64,000 bases of DNA from Vesta saturnalis (taxonomy: Eukaryota > Arthropoda > Insecta > Coleoptera > Lampyridae), in assembly GCA_036346205.1 (NCBI GenBank), contig JARFJB010001166.1, positions 10,906,001 to 10,970,000 of the forward strand, written 5' to 3'. Shown in pieces: positions 44,301 through 55,319 of the stretch. The translations under genes and the position numbers were made by a program. Below the pieces are notes generated by a model. The model saw only the letters and a list, made by a program, of their open reading frames with translations, ran no database searches and was not told the origin of the DNA. Each line of letters opens with the position of its first letter. Position 1 is the stretch's first letter.

Positions 44301-44496
44301 CCTGAATTTGAGAATTCTCGGAGAAATTTATAATTTTATTTTTAATTTTCAATTGCGCCCCTTGCGATGAATTACGGAACTTAAAAATAATTTCCAGGAT
44401 TTTCTCGTGGCGACTTTTATAATGAATTTTTTCTCCACTTTTATGTCCACTAGTTTCTGAAATATGGCCGGTGGCCAGCCTTAATGAAACACCCTG
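41398..44496 (-). mobile_element. DUF4817/IS630 transposon with about 0.94-kb TIRs, inserted in (TA)n
   Basis: The left end is CAAGGTGTTTCATTAAGGC; the right end is the inverted CAGGGTGTTTCATTAAGGC. Arms of about 940 bp (41398-42340 and 43555-44496) match over their length, including aaacggccgtcaatttgaac at the inner edge. (TA)n tracts touch both outer ends, so the target was a TA repeat. The decayed transposase reads leftward, and its last codons lie inside the left arm. Confidence 0.95.
42277..43326 (-). pseudogene. DUF4817/IS630-type transposase of the second long-TIR element
   Basis: It starts at 43326: MSYTNAEAYDMLAVYYERFQ, RYPDRRHYTRKVFRRMATRL and RQTGNVRRIP, the DUF4817 helix-turn-helix. 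The next parts are broken by frameshifts: FLSKVLWTDEATFTSCGRVN (first Asp, about 42880), RWSVNLWCGVLGDKIIGPFV, WYQHDGCPSHYSRRVRDFLN (second Asp, about 42600), NRWMGRV and finally ILQNGRQFEHL before the stop at 42277. The third catalytic Asp region (about 42500) is hard to read. The C-terminal residues sit inside the left inverted repeat. Confidence 0.87.
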
Positions 44497-44501
44497 TATT
44501 A

Positions 44502-44502
<1 letters not shown>

Positions 44503-44556
<54 letters not shown>
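44503..44556. repeat. (TA)n microsatellite
   Basis: A TA tract of about 50 bp right after the transposon end (ccctgtattatattta). It is the probable right half of the tract at 41349-41397. Confidence 0.95.
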
Positions 44557-47500
44557 TCAGGGATAAACCGAATTTAACACACAATCAACTTGACATTAAA
44601 ATGTACAATAATTGAAGTATGTAAATTTAGGAGTGAATCAATTTTTATACATATAAATTGTTATTTTTGGAATAAGTGTAGGCTTACTAAATCAATAACC
44701 TAGTTTTGAAACCAGAAAAATTTCCTTCAGTTTATTTTTTATGTAACCTTTAAACAATGATTTCAAAATTGATAATAGTTGAAATACCATGATTGTCGCT
44801 AGCGTTTGTGTAGGTAAACGTATAATTTTTTTAATACACTGTGCTCTATCCATTATAGATAGAGCTTTTAGCGGCTAATAAATATAGAATGGATATTAAA
44901 TTGACAAATTGTGTTTGTACGATTAGAAATAAATACGTCGGAAACGTTCGGTAGAAAGCTTGTAAGCTGACACTTCACAAAATTTGGAGTTTTACATTTG
45001 TTATATGGTGAAATGAAGTGGTGTAAGAAAGACGAATGTTAAGTAATATACGATTATAGAATGTTGATATTAGGTAGGTATATGCATTATGCATATCACA
45101 AATGCACATTGCACATTTATCTAAGTTTGTGTGCACGCAAGCATTTTTATTCCTCATTTTCTGAAAAATCAAACATAATTTCAGTTGATTATTTAATATT
45201 CCCTCAAATTTTCAAATCTAAAACAAAACTTAATTTTGTTTAATACGGAATTTGTAACACACAAGTTTAATTGTTTTCAAGACGAAATTATCACAATTTT
45301 GTATAAGTTTAAATATGTTATGAAATAGTATAATAAAATTTGTAATAATTAATTTAGTCACAAATTTAAAGTAGAGATTGGCAAACTAGCAAATCAAAAT
45401 TTACCAATTATACAAAATTCGAAATACATTTGTTTGCGTTTGGTTTAAAAGTCGTCATTTAGGCAGTTTTATGTGTTTTATTTATTAAACAATCTTCAGA
45501 TCCAAACCAAAGCTGAAGGTAAATTATGAGTACTCTTAATTAGCAAAGGTACGATTCAGTGCGAACCTTTTAACACAAAATGCATTTGTATATTACGAAA
45601 AATATAAAAACATAAAAATTAGGGTATTATTGCAATAATTATCAAATTAATATGATATTTAAAATAGGCCATTAAACTTTTTGGTCTGATGTCAATATTT
45701 ACTTACTTACAATTCGTACTTAACGGCTTGTATAGATTAGATCTCTGGCATTATGTATTATCCTACAAAAAACTTTCATTAAGAGAACCTGTCCAAAATT
45801 GGATTGCCCATAAAAAGGTCCCTATACTTTTTGATCCAAAGTTAATAGTTTTCGATGTATTCCTAGAAAATAGGGATGGATCGTTTCGGGCATGACACTC
45901 ACTAGAACATCATCCGTAAAGATAAAGTACATGTTACCGACATATTTCAGTGATCGGGTCGCAGTTCTCACTCAATCTACAAGAAGGGGCACTAGTTACA
46001 ACCCGACAAAGGCACAATCAGTAATAAAATGTCACAAAGAGACCACTTGACTTTTAATTTTTAAATCAACTAGATCTCAATGTCCGCATAAGTCAGGAAT
46101 GCGAAAAGTTCACTTAAGTCATCATAACCTGTAAATTGATTACAAAATTCTCTATTAAAATTTAATTGCTAAAGGCTCTTTTAATTTGCCATAACTATTT
46201 CCATCTTAAAATGTTCTCATTAAAATCTTGGAACCTAATTACCTAAACTCAAAAATTTACGTTAAAACGCAAAAAAAGCTTCACAACATAAAACTATTGA
46301 TCAAAAATTCTCTGCGTAAATATCGAAACTTCATTTCATTTCCAAATTTCATCAAGAAAATAAAATTGAACTTCACTAAAAAGCTCAACATAATCGTTCA
46401 GAAAGCTTAGAAATTTAACCTCAATAAAACTAAGTTAAAGTGAAATATGCAAACTAAAAAAAAATATCCTTTACTTAATAGATCCCAAATTATTACACTA
46501 CCAATAATGGTTTTAAATCTGGAAAAAATAACCTATATTAAAATAAAAATGTATGAATAAAATATACAAATATAGGCACTAAACGCATGATACAAGGGCA
46601 ATTTCCAACAATAATCAAACATGAATGTATCAAGTTCCGCAACAAAAGGTAATTAAACTCGTAATTTAAATTACAAATCAATACCTCTACGGAATTTCAT
46701 ATTAAAATACACAAAATAATCATTTACAAACTTTCTGTAAACACAGAGGAAGCAAAAGTCAAACAATAAAACCGTTCTTGCTCCACTTGCTCCGTTAACG
46801 AAAATTACTTGGGACTGAGTCAATGTTGAAAGGAATTTTTCAATTATTTACTCTTCAAGTTCTAACACGACACTGAACTTTTTTTAGGTTTCAATACACT
46901 TTAATCCTACAAATTACACCGTACAATTAAAATTCAGAAGAACAAAAGTCCTACTATTCTACGAAATTCTAGTATGACGTGATTGTCAATTTTCCTTTTA
47001 AATATTGGCACTTTGTTTATATATACATAACTCATTAATAAACGTCATTTTTTCTCGTGTCATAAAATACAATTTACGTAGCATTCATTCAAGATCGGAG
47101 ATTTCAATTACTATTTAGGATATATAACTACACAAAGAGGCTGGGCCAAAAATTAAGAACGGTACACTCCACTATTTCAAAAATACACTAGGTTCTTCAT
47201 ACTCTACAATAATAACGGGTTGTAGATGTCGTAAACAATCAAAACTACGCATATTGTGAAGAGCTTAGAACAAAGCCGCGACAAACTACGTTAACACCCG
47301 TGTCTGTAACCAATTCACTCCATACCCCACTAACACTCAGCCATTAAGCCTACACCCTTCTCAACTACATCTTTATTTCACTCCCAAAATTTAAACTTCG
47401 ACTCTCAAGATCTATACATCAACTGACTAATCACCAACACAAACTCCTCTTCCCGCTCTTATAAAAAAAAGCATACGAATGAATTCACATACTCATACTT

Positions 47501-47635
47501 TAACTCATGTACCCAAACAAGAAACGATGAAACTGATAACCAACTTGCATCATAAATTCAACACTTTTCATTTGATTAGAACTAACGTAATTTAATACTC
47601 GCTTTACTCATAATCGCAACTAACTGAAACTTACA
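44557..47635. other. Three kilobases without recognisable genes
   Basis: AT-rich. Frames of up to 68 codons occur, as expected by chance, and none has family similarity I can see. No terminal repeats, tRNA or satellite units were noticed. Composition gradually becomes pyrimidine-rich toward the array at 47640. Confidence 0.45.
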
Positions 47636-47639
47636 CACA

Positions 47640-48636
47640 CCTTCTCCCTCTCTCTCTCTATCTCTCTCTCTCTCGCTCTCTCTCTTACTCACTCACTCAC
47701 TGTCTGTCTCGTCTCGTCTCCGTCTCCGTCTCCGTCTCCGTCTCCGTCTCGTCTCTCGTCTCCGTCTCCGTCTCGTCTCGTCTCCGTCTCCGTCTCCGTC
47801 TCCTGCTCTCTGTCTCTGTCTCCGTCTCCGTCTCTCGTCTCTGTCTCTGTCTCTGTCTCGTCTCGTCTCTCGTCTCTGTCTCCGTCTCTGTCTCCGTCTC
47901 CGTCTCGTCTGTCTCCGTCTCCGTCTCTGTCTCTCGTCTCCGTCTCGTCTCTCGTCTGTCTCCGTCTCGTCTCCGTCTGTCTCCTGTTCTGTCTCTGTCT
48001 CCTGTCTCCGTCTCCGTCTCTGTCTCCGTCTCGTCTCGTTCGTCTCCGTCTCTGTCTCCTGTCTCCTGTCTCTGTCTCTGTCTCGTCTCCGTCTCTGTCT
48101 CTGTCGTTCGTCTCCGTCTCGTCTCTGTTCTGTCTCGTCTGTCTCTGTCGTCTCGTGTCTGTGTCTGTGTCTGTGTCTGTCGTCTCGTGTCTGTGTCTCG
48201 TGTCGTGTCTGTGTCCTGTGTCTGTGTCCGTGTCTGTCTGTCTGTCTCGTCTCTGTCGTCTCGTCTCTGTCTCGTCTCCGTCTCGTCTCGTCTCCTGTCT
48301 CCGTCTCGTCTCCTGTCTCCTGTCTCCTGTCTCGTCTCTGTCTCGTCTCTGTCTCGTCTCGTCTCCGTCTCTGTCTCTGTCTCGTCTCTCGTCTCTCGTC
48401 TCGTCTCGTCTCGTCTCCGTCTCGTCTCCGTCTCGTCTCGTCTCGTCTCCGTCTCTGTCTCGTCTCCGTCTCGTCTCGTCTCGTCTCGTCTCGTCTGTCT
48501 GTCTCTCCGTCTCGTCTCGTTCGTCTCCGTCTCGTCTCTGTCGTCTCATTCGCGTCTCGTCTCCGTCTCAGTCTCCGTCTCCGTCTCAGTCTCCGTCTCC
48601 GTCTCCGTCTCCGTCTCTGTCTCTGTCTCTCTCTAG
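47640..48636. repeat. 1-kb array of 5- and 6-base units (CTCGT / CTCCGT / CTCTGT)
   Basis: A polypyrimidine-biased array in which every unit holds GTCTC or CTCGT. Five-base CTCGT and six-base CTCCGT or CTCTGT units alternate irregularly, with a CTGTGT-rich patch near 48160-48240. The complement is GAGAC-rich. It yields two minus-strand frames of 286 and 323 codons (Arg, Asp, Glu, Thr only) and Ser/Val/Leu-rich plus frames. These are composition artefacts, not genes. Confidence 0.93.
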
Positions 48637-49458
48637 CTTGACGACAAGTAAGAGCGAGATGCACACAATATTCTTTAATGTTAAACGAACACGTTCACAT
48701 GAACGTGATCTCAATATAGGCCTCTACCAAAATAACAATGTAAACGCTCATACATTTTTCATAAACAAACAATGCCTCTTTTTCCACTATCATTCTAAAT
48801 TTAAAATAAATCAATCTAAAAGCTTCATATATACACACCATCACCTAGTAAAAAAGGCAAACATTTGCTCACGAGTGACAGGATCCGAACCAAACTACAG
48901 TTTTGTTCAGTTGTTTCTCATACAGAACCGATCCTCAAATCAGCTAACCATTAAAGAACCGAACCAAACAAAAGGTTCGTTTCGTTTAAGCTGTTACTGA
49001 CCACACGTACACTAGCACATCAGCCTGCGATCGAAAAGTGCTTGCATAAAACCGGAATACAAACTTAATACTCATCTCAACCTATAAAACTCGCTTCAAA
49101 ATAGATTACGTACAAGCTCACTTAAACTCATTAAAAGCTTTAAGCTTTTTCAATAAATCCGCAAAATGCGATAACTAATTCTAAAAATTTTATATTAATC
49201 AATCATTAATTGGTAACAACTCTACGTAGATTCTGATTTTAAAATTTCAAAATAAGAAAACATTTAATTGGCCAAGTTCGAAAATAGGCATTTATCAAAA
49301 CCTAAAAAAGGTAACATAACATGTTAAAATGTATTTTACACTCTTAATAGTTCAATTGTTTTGCTTACATTACAACAGATTGTTAATCACTACAATCTGC
49401 AATACAATAATAAATTTAACTCAAAATATCGGCATAAATGCACAACAGGCTTAGCATA
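48637..49458. other. Unassigned spacer after the array
   Basis: No gene recognised. The frame that runs on from the array to 49000 has no similarity once the simple sequence ends. A palindromic acgttcacatgaacgt occurs near 48690-48707. Confidence 0.4.
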
Positions 49459-49635
49459 CTATAATAAAAGAAGTAAATAAACATGCAAATTGCAGATATA
49501 CATACATAAAGTGCCGATCAAAGGCACTGTATATGGCGCATAACCAAAATTAACAAATGGAAAGCTCTGCATTCGGAGAGTAAACAATACGATAGCGGCA
49601 GCTAGCATTCCCCCAACAAACAGCTGCCAACCCAT
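49459..49635 (-). CDS. Possible first coding exon, small membrane protein
   Basis: An ATG at about 49635 opens 58 codons: MGWQLFVGGMLAAAIVLFTL, a hydrophobic signal-anchor-like segment, then RMQSFPFVNFGYAPYTVPLI. A GTATGT donor-like site lies soon after (about 49505), where the protein-like character fades to LLLLL. The sequence is GC-richer than its surroundings. I do not recognise the family and no downstream exon was found. It could be a first exon of a gene running out to the left, or chance. Confidence 0.25.
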   Translation of the reverse strand: MGWQLFVGGMLAAAIVLFTLRMQSFPFVNFGYAPYTVPLIGTLCMYICNLHVYLLLLL

Positions 49636-51559
49636 CTGACGCCCCAAGCGATAACAGTTACCTTAACTCTTGTTAAGCCTAACGACATTATTAATATTAT
49701 GGTATGGCACGTAATGGAATTACGATTGGTTGTAAAATACCAATAACAAAAAATGGTACCCAAACATAATCATAACGAACTACGCTAAAGCGCTTTCGAG
49801 AGATAAAAAGGCGACACATTCCCTTTCTTAATTAAACAGCGGCGGACCATGTAGAAAAATAACAAATAAACTTAACTAAGCAAACTATTTTGTAAATGTG
49901 TCGGTTAAGAATGCTTCAGTAAACAAATACAAAAATATAACCTACAAAAAAAGGTGTAATCTCGAAGCTCTCTATAAAAATACACAAAAGTGAAGCGGAA
50001 TAACAACCCCTCGAACTATGTTTCCACAACACGTTAGTCAGATTGACACAGCATAAGGGAGGTTTAAATCGTAAAGCCTCTTAGACCTTAGCTAATTTTT
50101 AATGTTTGCCCGGCTGTAGCTTAGTCAGAAAGGGGTAAGGTTCAGAGAATAATTATGATAATTACATGATTTTGACAAACACACAAATTTGTTTTAGTTA
50201 ACCTTTATTCTATATGAATTATTTAGGCACATCTAATTAACATAACTTAATCTACTTTATATAGAGAATAAAATAAATTCTAAATAAAAATAAACCAAAT
50301 AATAAAAACATAACGTAACAAATAAAACGGACGGACGGGTCCCTCAGACAGCAACTACCTGGACTCCTTAACACTCTTTATGTATTTAAGCAATTAAAAA
50401 TTATTTACCTAAAGCGGGGGTTAATTACTGCAGGAAATCAAAATCAAAAGAAATTTATATAAATTTATTCCAAAAAAAAAAAACACAATAAGGGACTAAT
50501 AAGCTTAATGGTCGTGATTTTCTATGAAACGAATTTATTTTACTAGGTCAAACTATTCTTTCTCGATTTTATTTCAAAATAAAGTAAAATACTGTTTTTA
50601 CAGATTTTTTATTTAACTTACTGGCCTGGCTATAGTTATAATATACAAGTAAAGATTGTAAACTATAAAAAACGTGAAAAAATTAGGAAAATGTGGGTGG
50701 GTTCATCCACCACTTCTAAGAAATGGGAGAAATTTTATTTCTTTTAAAACGTATGGTTGAGGTTTTATATTTTATTCAAAATTACGATTTATTTTTATCA
50801 CTTTGAAGAAAATATTAATGAACAAGAATGCTTTTAAGAATTATACCTGAAATTCTAAATTTCGGGGCTTAGGAAAATTAGTTTAAATTAGTGGAATTTA
50901 TTTATTCCTTCAGGAAACGGGTTGTAATACTTTATTAAGTATCCTGGATACGAAACGCAGGGTATTCGTACAAAGGACCATCATGGGTTTAATTATTTCA
51001 TCTGGACACGAGAATATAATCTTCGTGGTTAACGACTGGAATGCAGGATTTACTTAAGGTCACGGGAATATCGAATTTAGTAGGATTATCTTTACAGAAA
51101 CGGGACCTTCTGGAGATTATTGTGTGATTATCTGTCTGCAGGTTTGGCTGGTCTCCCAGACCGTTTGTGTATATGTTAGGTACGGGGCGGCGGGATATAT
51201 TAATTAATCAAACGAGCATACACCATTTGCTTAATTAGAATGGTTCTAGACTGAACAGGCGTACACCTTTCCGAAAAGCGAGGTAAGAAAAATCAGTACA
51301 GGCATACACGTGGCGCACATCCCTCGAGGAATTCTTAATACTTTTCAGGCGATAACATTTAACAGAAATTAGTCTGGTGAATATTATCGGGACGCTAAAT
51401 GGGTCGACTGGTAGAAATAACGCCTTCTGATTCCAATTAGGTCGGAATAGGAGTCACGATCGAAGGAAGGATAAAAGTGATAGGAGTAAAAGTAACAAAG
51501 AAGTCGAGAAGTCAGGATTGAAGTAAGAGGTAATTAATTTCGCGTTGGGCTTAGGCTTA
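49636..51559. other. Unassigned DNA
   Basis: 50.0-50.9 kb is AT-rich without features; 50.9-51.55 kb is GC-richer but has no long frame. gcccggctgtagcttagtcag at about 50108 resembles a tRNA 5' half, but no acceptor partner exists. The segment 50900-51559 continues at 52809, where the DUF4817 transposon interrupts it. Confidence 0.4.
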
Positions 51560-51561
51560 TA

Positions 51562-52806
51562 AAGGGTGTTTCAATAAGAGCGTCAAATTTTAAGGTTCAA
51601 TAAAACATGGTTTTCTGTAGCAAAGTATTGAAATATTTATTGATTTATAATGTATACATTTGGGAATTATGTATGAAACGAAATATCTTGTAAATGGCCG
51701 CCATGGCTTTGCTGGCACATGCGTACTCTTTTGGCAAAATTTGCAGTAACATTATTGAATACATGTGGCGGTATTTCATTGATAGAGCGTCTAATTTCGG
51801 CCTTCCATGCTTCGGTGGTCGCGTGCTTGTTGGCGTAAACCTGTGACTTCATCCCCACATCCAGAAGTCCAAATGTGTTAAATAGCAAGAGGCCAATTCT
51901 GGTCACCAAACCGGGAAATGACACGACCAGGAGCAAACTCGTATAAGACAGTCAATGTGACATGTGGCACCGTCCTGCTGAAACCACGTCATAAAGAGCA
52001 ATGTCTTACAATTAAGGCACAAAAAATGCGTTATCATAGCACGATAACGTTCGCCATTCACCGTTACAGCATTACCTGCCTCATCTTCAAAGAAAAACCA
52101 TCCAATTATTCCTCCAGACCACAATGCACACCAAACAGTGACACGATGCACTGCTTTATGATGAATAATTCGTGGATTTCTGAGCCCCAAATGCGGCAGT
52201 TTTGCCTATTAACGCAGCCATCGAGGTGAAAATGGGCCTCATCATTGAAAATGATTTGGTTCACAAAATTGGCATTCACTTTTTGTTGCTGAAGTATCCA
52301 ATTGGTGAATTCTCTTCGCTGTGCATGACCTCTTGGCAGAAGTTGTTGAGTCAATTGGACTTTGTAGGCGGGGAGATGCAAATCTTTAGTGAGAATACGC
52401 TGAAGGGTGGCTGTTGTAATGTCCAATTCTTGTGCACGATGGCGAATCGATGTCCCTGGACTTTCGGCCACACTCTCTCGAACTGCCGTGATGTTTTGTT
52501 CTGAACGAGCTCGTGTCGTGCGTTTCACATCACTAACCGAACCAGTACGTTCGAATTTTTCGATTATTCTTTTCACAGTAGATGAATTAGGAACATTATT
52601 TCGACCGAATATTAGACCCACTTTACGAATGGTGGCAATCAAACTTTCACCATTTTGATAATAATGTTTAACATTCAAGACACGTTGTTCTATCGTGTAA
52701 TGCTCCATGTTTACTAACTCCCATCTGTCACGTCATAATCACGTGTTATTATGACTGTCAAACATGGCGCTCAATTCAAATCTTGCGCTCTTATTGAAAC
52801 ATCCTT
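51562..52806 (-). mobile_element. Compact DUF4817/IS630 transposon with short TIRs and TA duplication
   Basis: The ends are AAGGGTGTTTCAATAAGAGC (51562) and, inverted, AAGGATGTTTCAATAAGAGC (to 52806). TA precedes the left end (51560-51561) and follows the right (52807-52808). At 1,245 bp it holds one transposase and almost nothing else. It has the same transposase family as the long-TIR elements at 13743 and 41398 but TIRs of only about 22 bp. Confidence 0.95.
51667..52708 (-). pseudogene. DUF4817/IS630-type transposase, two or three frameshifts
   Basis: Start at 52708: MEHYTIEQRVLNVKHYYQNG, VPNSSTVKRIIEKFERTGSV (helix-turn-helix), ATLQRILTKDLHLPAYKVQL, QIIFNDEAHFHLDGCVNRQN (first Asp). After a shift near 52160 it continues VTVWCALWSGGIIGWFFFED, TWFQQDGATCHI (second Asp), a decayed third-Asp region, then KSQVYANKHATTEAWKAEIR and RMCQQSHGGHLQDISFHT to the stop at 51667. 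Usual length, about 345 residues. The 200-codon N-terminal frame is intact. Confidence 0.92.
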
Positions 52807-53124
52807 TATAATTAGCGACGTAAGTGTGAGTGGGGGAGATAATGGAGGTGATATTTTGGTAGGGTCTTATTTTGAAATCTAAAACGATTTCTAACTACGA
52901 AAGAAAAAATATTTGGAAAATTCTCCGGAACAGACGAAAATTTAGATGGTACTTTTTGAAAATGTGACATTCAGTTTGCCAGTTCTGCTGCCACATGTTT
53001 TCATAACAACAAATTTAGTATTGAATGTTGATATTTTAATCAAATTGAATTTAAAGCGATATTTCAGTATGTTATCGGTGGTGGTGAAACATTTAAAGAG
53101 AGTAGATAAGAATATTGCAATAGA

Positions 53125-53480
53125 AACGCGTACACTAGGGCAGAGGCAGAGAGATTAAGGAAAGAGGGAGTAAGGGTGACATAATAAGAAGAGATAGGGA
53201 TATACAAAAGCAAGAGAAATGGACAGAAATAAAAGAATCTAAATACAATGTCCATTATAGAAAAATTAAGGGAGAAGGGATACCAGAATATATGAACGGA
53301 GAAGGGAAGAAAGGATGTGTGGATTATGCGGGGAAGGGATGGAGAATGTCTGACATGTGATAAAAGAGTGTACGGAGTTAATGGAGGATGACAGGTGTGT
53401 AACAAGAGGAAAATGAAAGGGAAAAGAAAACGTGGAAAAGGAGAAAACTGATAATGGGAGATCGGACAAAAGGAGAGGAT
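53125..53480 (+). pseudogene. LINE C-terminal zinc-knuckle relic
   Basis: TRAEAERLRKEG, then WTEIKESKYNVHYRKIKGEG and IPEYMN, then, after a shift, ERMCGLCGEGMENV..HVIKEC: a C-x2-C...H-x4-C knuckle. Insect Jockey/R1-group LINE proteins end with exactly this order (LRKEG, W..I..S+YN..Y, P.YL, C.LCG..E...H....C). Only the tail is left, with stops inside. Confidence 0.65.
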
Positions 53481-53720
53481 AGATAGATAGAAAAAAATGC
53501 ACGGTGACCTCAATCGAGAATTTGAACGGGAACGGCAATATGATCGAGATGCTTTGAGTGAATCGGTACGAACAATCGTCCCCCACAGAAAACCGCATAC
53601 GTCAAATTGAATACAGCAGTCAACGACAGGTATGGAGAACTCTTCTTCGACAGAACTGACAAAACGTTCCTAATTTCATTGATTTTAGTTTCGATTCGCG
53701 TAAAAAGCCAAATCTTCATT

Positions 53721-53759
53721 AGTAAATTGCACCCGTGCGAAGCCGGGTCGGGTCGCTAG
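53721..53759 (+). mobile_element. Helitron-like 3' terminus
   Basis: ACCCG (53731-53735), the loop TGCGAAGC and CGGGT (53744-53748) form a hairpin. It is followed after GGGTCG by CTAG (53756-53759) and then T, matching the Helitron rule of a hairpin about 10 bp before a CTRR end inserted before T. The cgtgcgaagccgggtcgg core is, as I recall, common to insect Helitron ends. No Rep/helicase ORF or 5' TC end was identified. Confidence 0.6.
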
Positions 53760-55319
53760 TATATTAAAAAAAATACAGTAATCATTAACTGAATATGAAA
53801 CAATTTACTTCACCGTCCTATAAAGCTATCAACGCTGTTTTCACCATATTTTTATTACAAAAAACTTTACAATTGAATATACCTAAATTTCTATCTGATT
53901 CTTACAACAAATTCTAAAAATTTACATTATTTAACCTCACTTCGTGGAATTTCATATTTATTATTGATAATATTTTAAACACAATATAAATCGTGGAATT
54001 ATTTTGTATTTGAAACATTAGTACTATTAACAATTAAAAATTTTTCACTATAATTTCTAAGTAGTACTGACTTTTTCTAAACTCAAACTTGTACGTTTAT
54101 CATTTATTAATTTTCGCCTTGCATGAACTTAAATCACTTGAACACATCGTTCTAATACATATTTAACGCTGTAATAAACCAAATACGTTCTCAATCACAA
54201 CGCGTGAATTCTAATAATGAACTCTACCTCTATATACGGTAAATTTTACAATAACAAAATTTAGTAGCGAAAGACGCTGTTAAGACCGAGTTAGAACGAC
54301 TATTACGATAATAAAAGCGCTACGCAACATATTCTAATATCTTTGTTCATTTATAGTTATTTGTGTTACAAGGCCAGAAAATGGGTGTTGCGAGTACGAG
54401 TTTATCGAGGCCTGTAAATTTCTTTCATTTACACCGATCACCTCTGTTTAACTTTTAAATTAATAAAATACACGTTTACAATTTAAAATATACAAGAAAT
54501 GAAGCATAAGACATGCACTAATCATTTAGCGTAATCAGCTATAAAATTTATCTATAAGCAGTCTAGTTCATATAAGCACAAATATTAACATAGCTCGTGA
54601 ACCACACTGTAGATTGTATTACAGCCTAGTTGAGTAAGTGGCAACATTCAAATTTACCAACAGCTGATTGACACAAAGCAGTAGGTATACAGATATAACA
54701 GCTGTTTAAACACTGTAATTGTGTTTCAATGCAAAGTGATTATACATGAAAGTATCCAAAGAATTGAGGTCCATACTAACGATCAATTCGCAATAAATAC
54801 CTGTGTAAGTAAAGTTCATAACATTTCCACTAAAGCGTATACAACCTTTATCGTTATAGGAACATAACCTCGTTAGATGTAATGCTATCAAAAGTTCAAG
54901 CAAGAATGTTACCCACACAAAATTTAGAAGCACAATGTTATATTAACGAATTGCTCTTAAAATTCTGCAGCTTATCTGCAGCAATTGTCGATATAGTGAG
55001 AGCTTCGTCATGAAGATATAACAAGTAAAAGAAACTCACTAGGATGTTGCTTGTGTATAAATACTTAACCGAGTATTTTACTATGTATAAACCTATTTCT
55101 TTGTAGTAAGGTATTGGTCCGATATGAAGTAGTAACCACAAAGTATCTTTTCATTCTTTGCATTCAATGGAAGATATTAGATCTTGCTATACCCTTACAC
55201 AAATCTCCTCTAATGCGTGAACACCGGAATTTAAAAAACATCAACTTGGATGTATTGGAGTTTGAGATAAAATCGTTGAACTGGGACCAGATTTATAAAA
55301 TTTCTTCGGATGTATGACA
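53760..55319. other. Unassigned AT-rich DNA
   Basis: No genes, terminal repeats or satellite units seen. Open frames up to 75 codons show no similarity I can recognise. It lies between the Helitron-like end and the Jockey-like LINE. Confidence 0.45.

Noticed and set aside
47689..48664. Minus-strand frames of 286 and 323 codons and plus-strand frames up to 281 codons over the GTCTC array
   Set aside because: Amino-acid content follows the 5/6-base repeat (only Arg, Asp, Glu, Thr, Gly or Ser, Val, Leu). There is no domain, and several frames are open at once, the mark of simple-sequence artefacts.
50108..50150. tRNA-like 5' half (gcccggct..tagcttagtcag)
   Set aside because: No acceptor-stem partner, no T-arm and no anticodon arm of normal length follow. 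At best it is a decayed tRNA-derived SINE head.
53064..53598. Hydrophobic minus-strand frames of 110-149 codons
   Set aside because: They are the complement of an A/G-rich LINE C-terminal region read on the plus strand, giving Phe/Ser/Leu/Pro-rich shadows.
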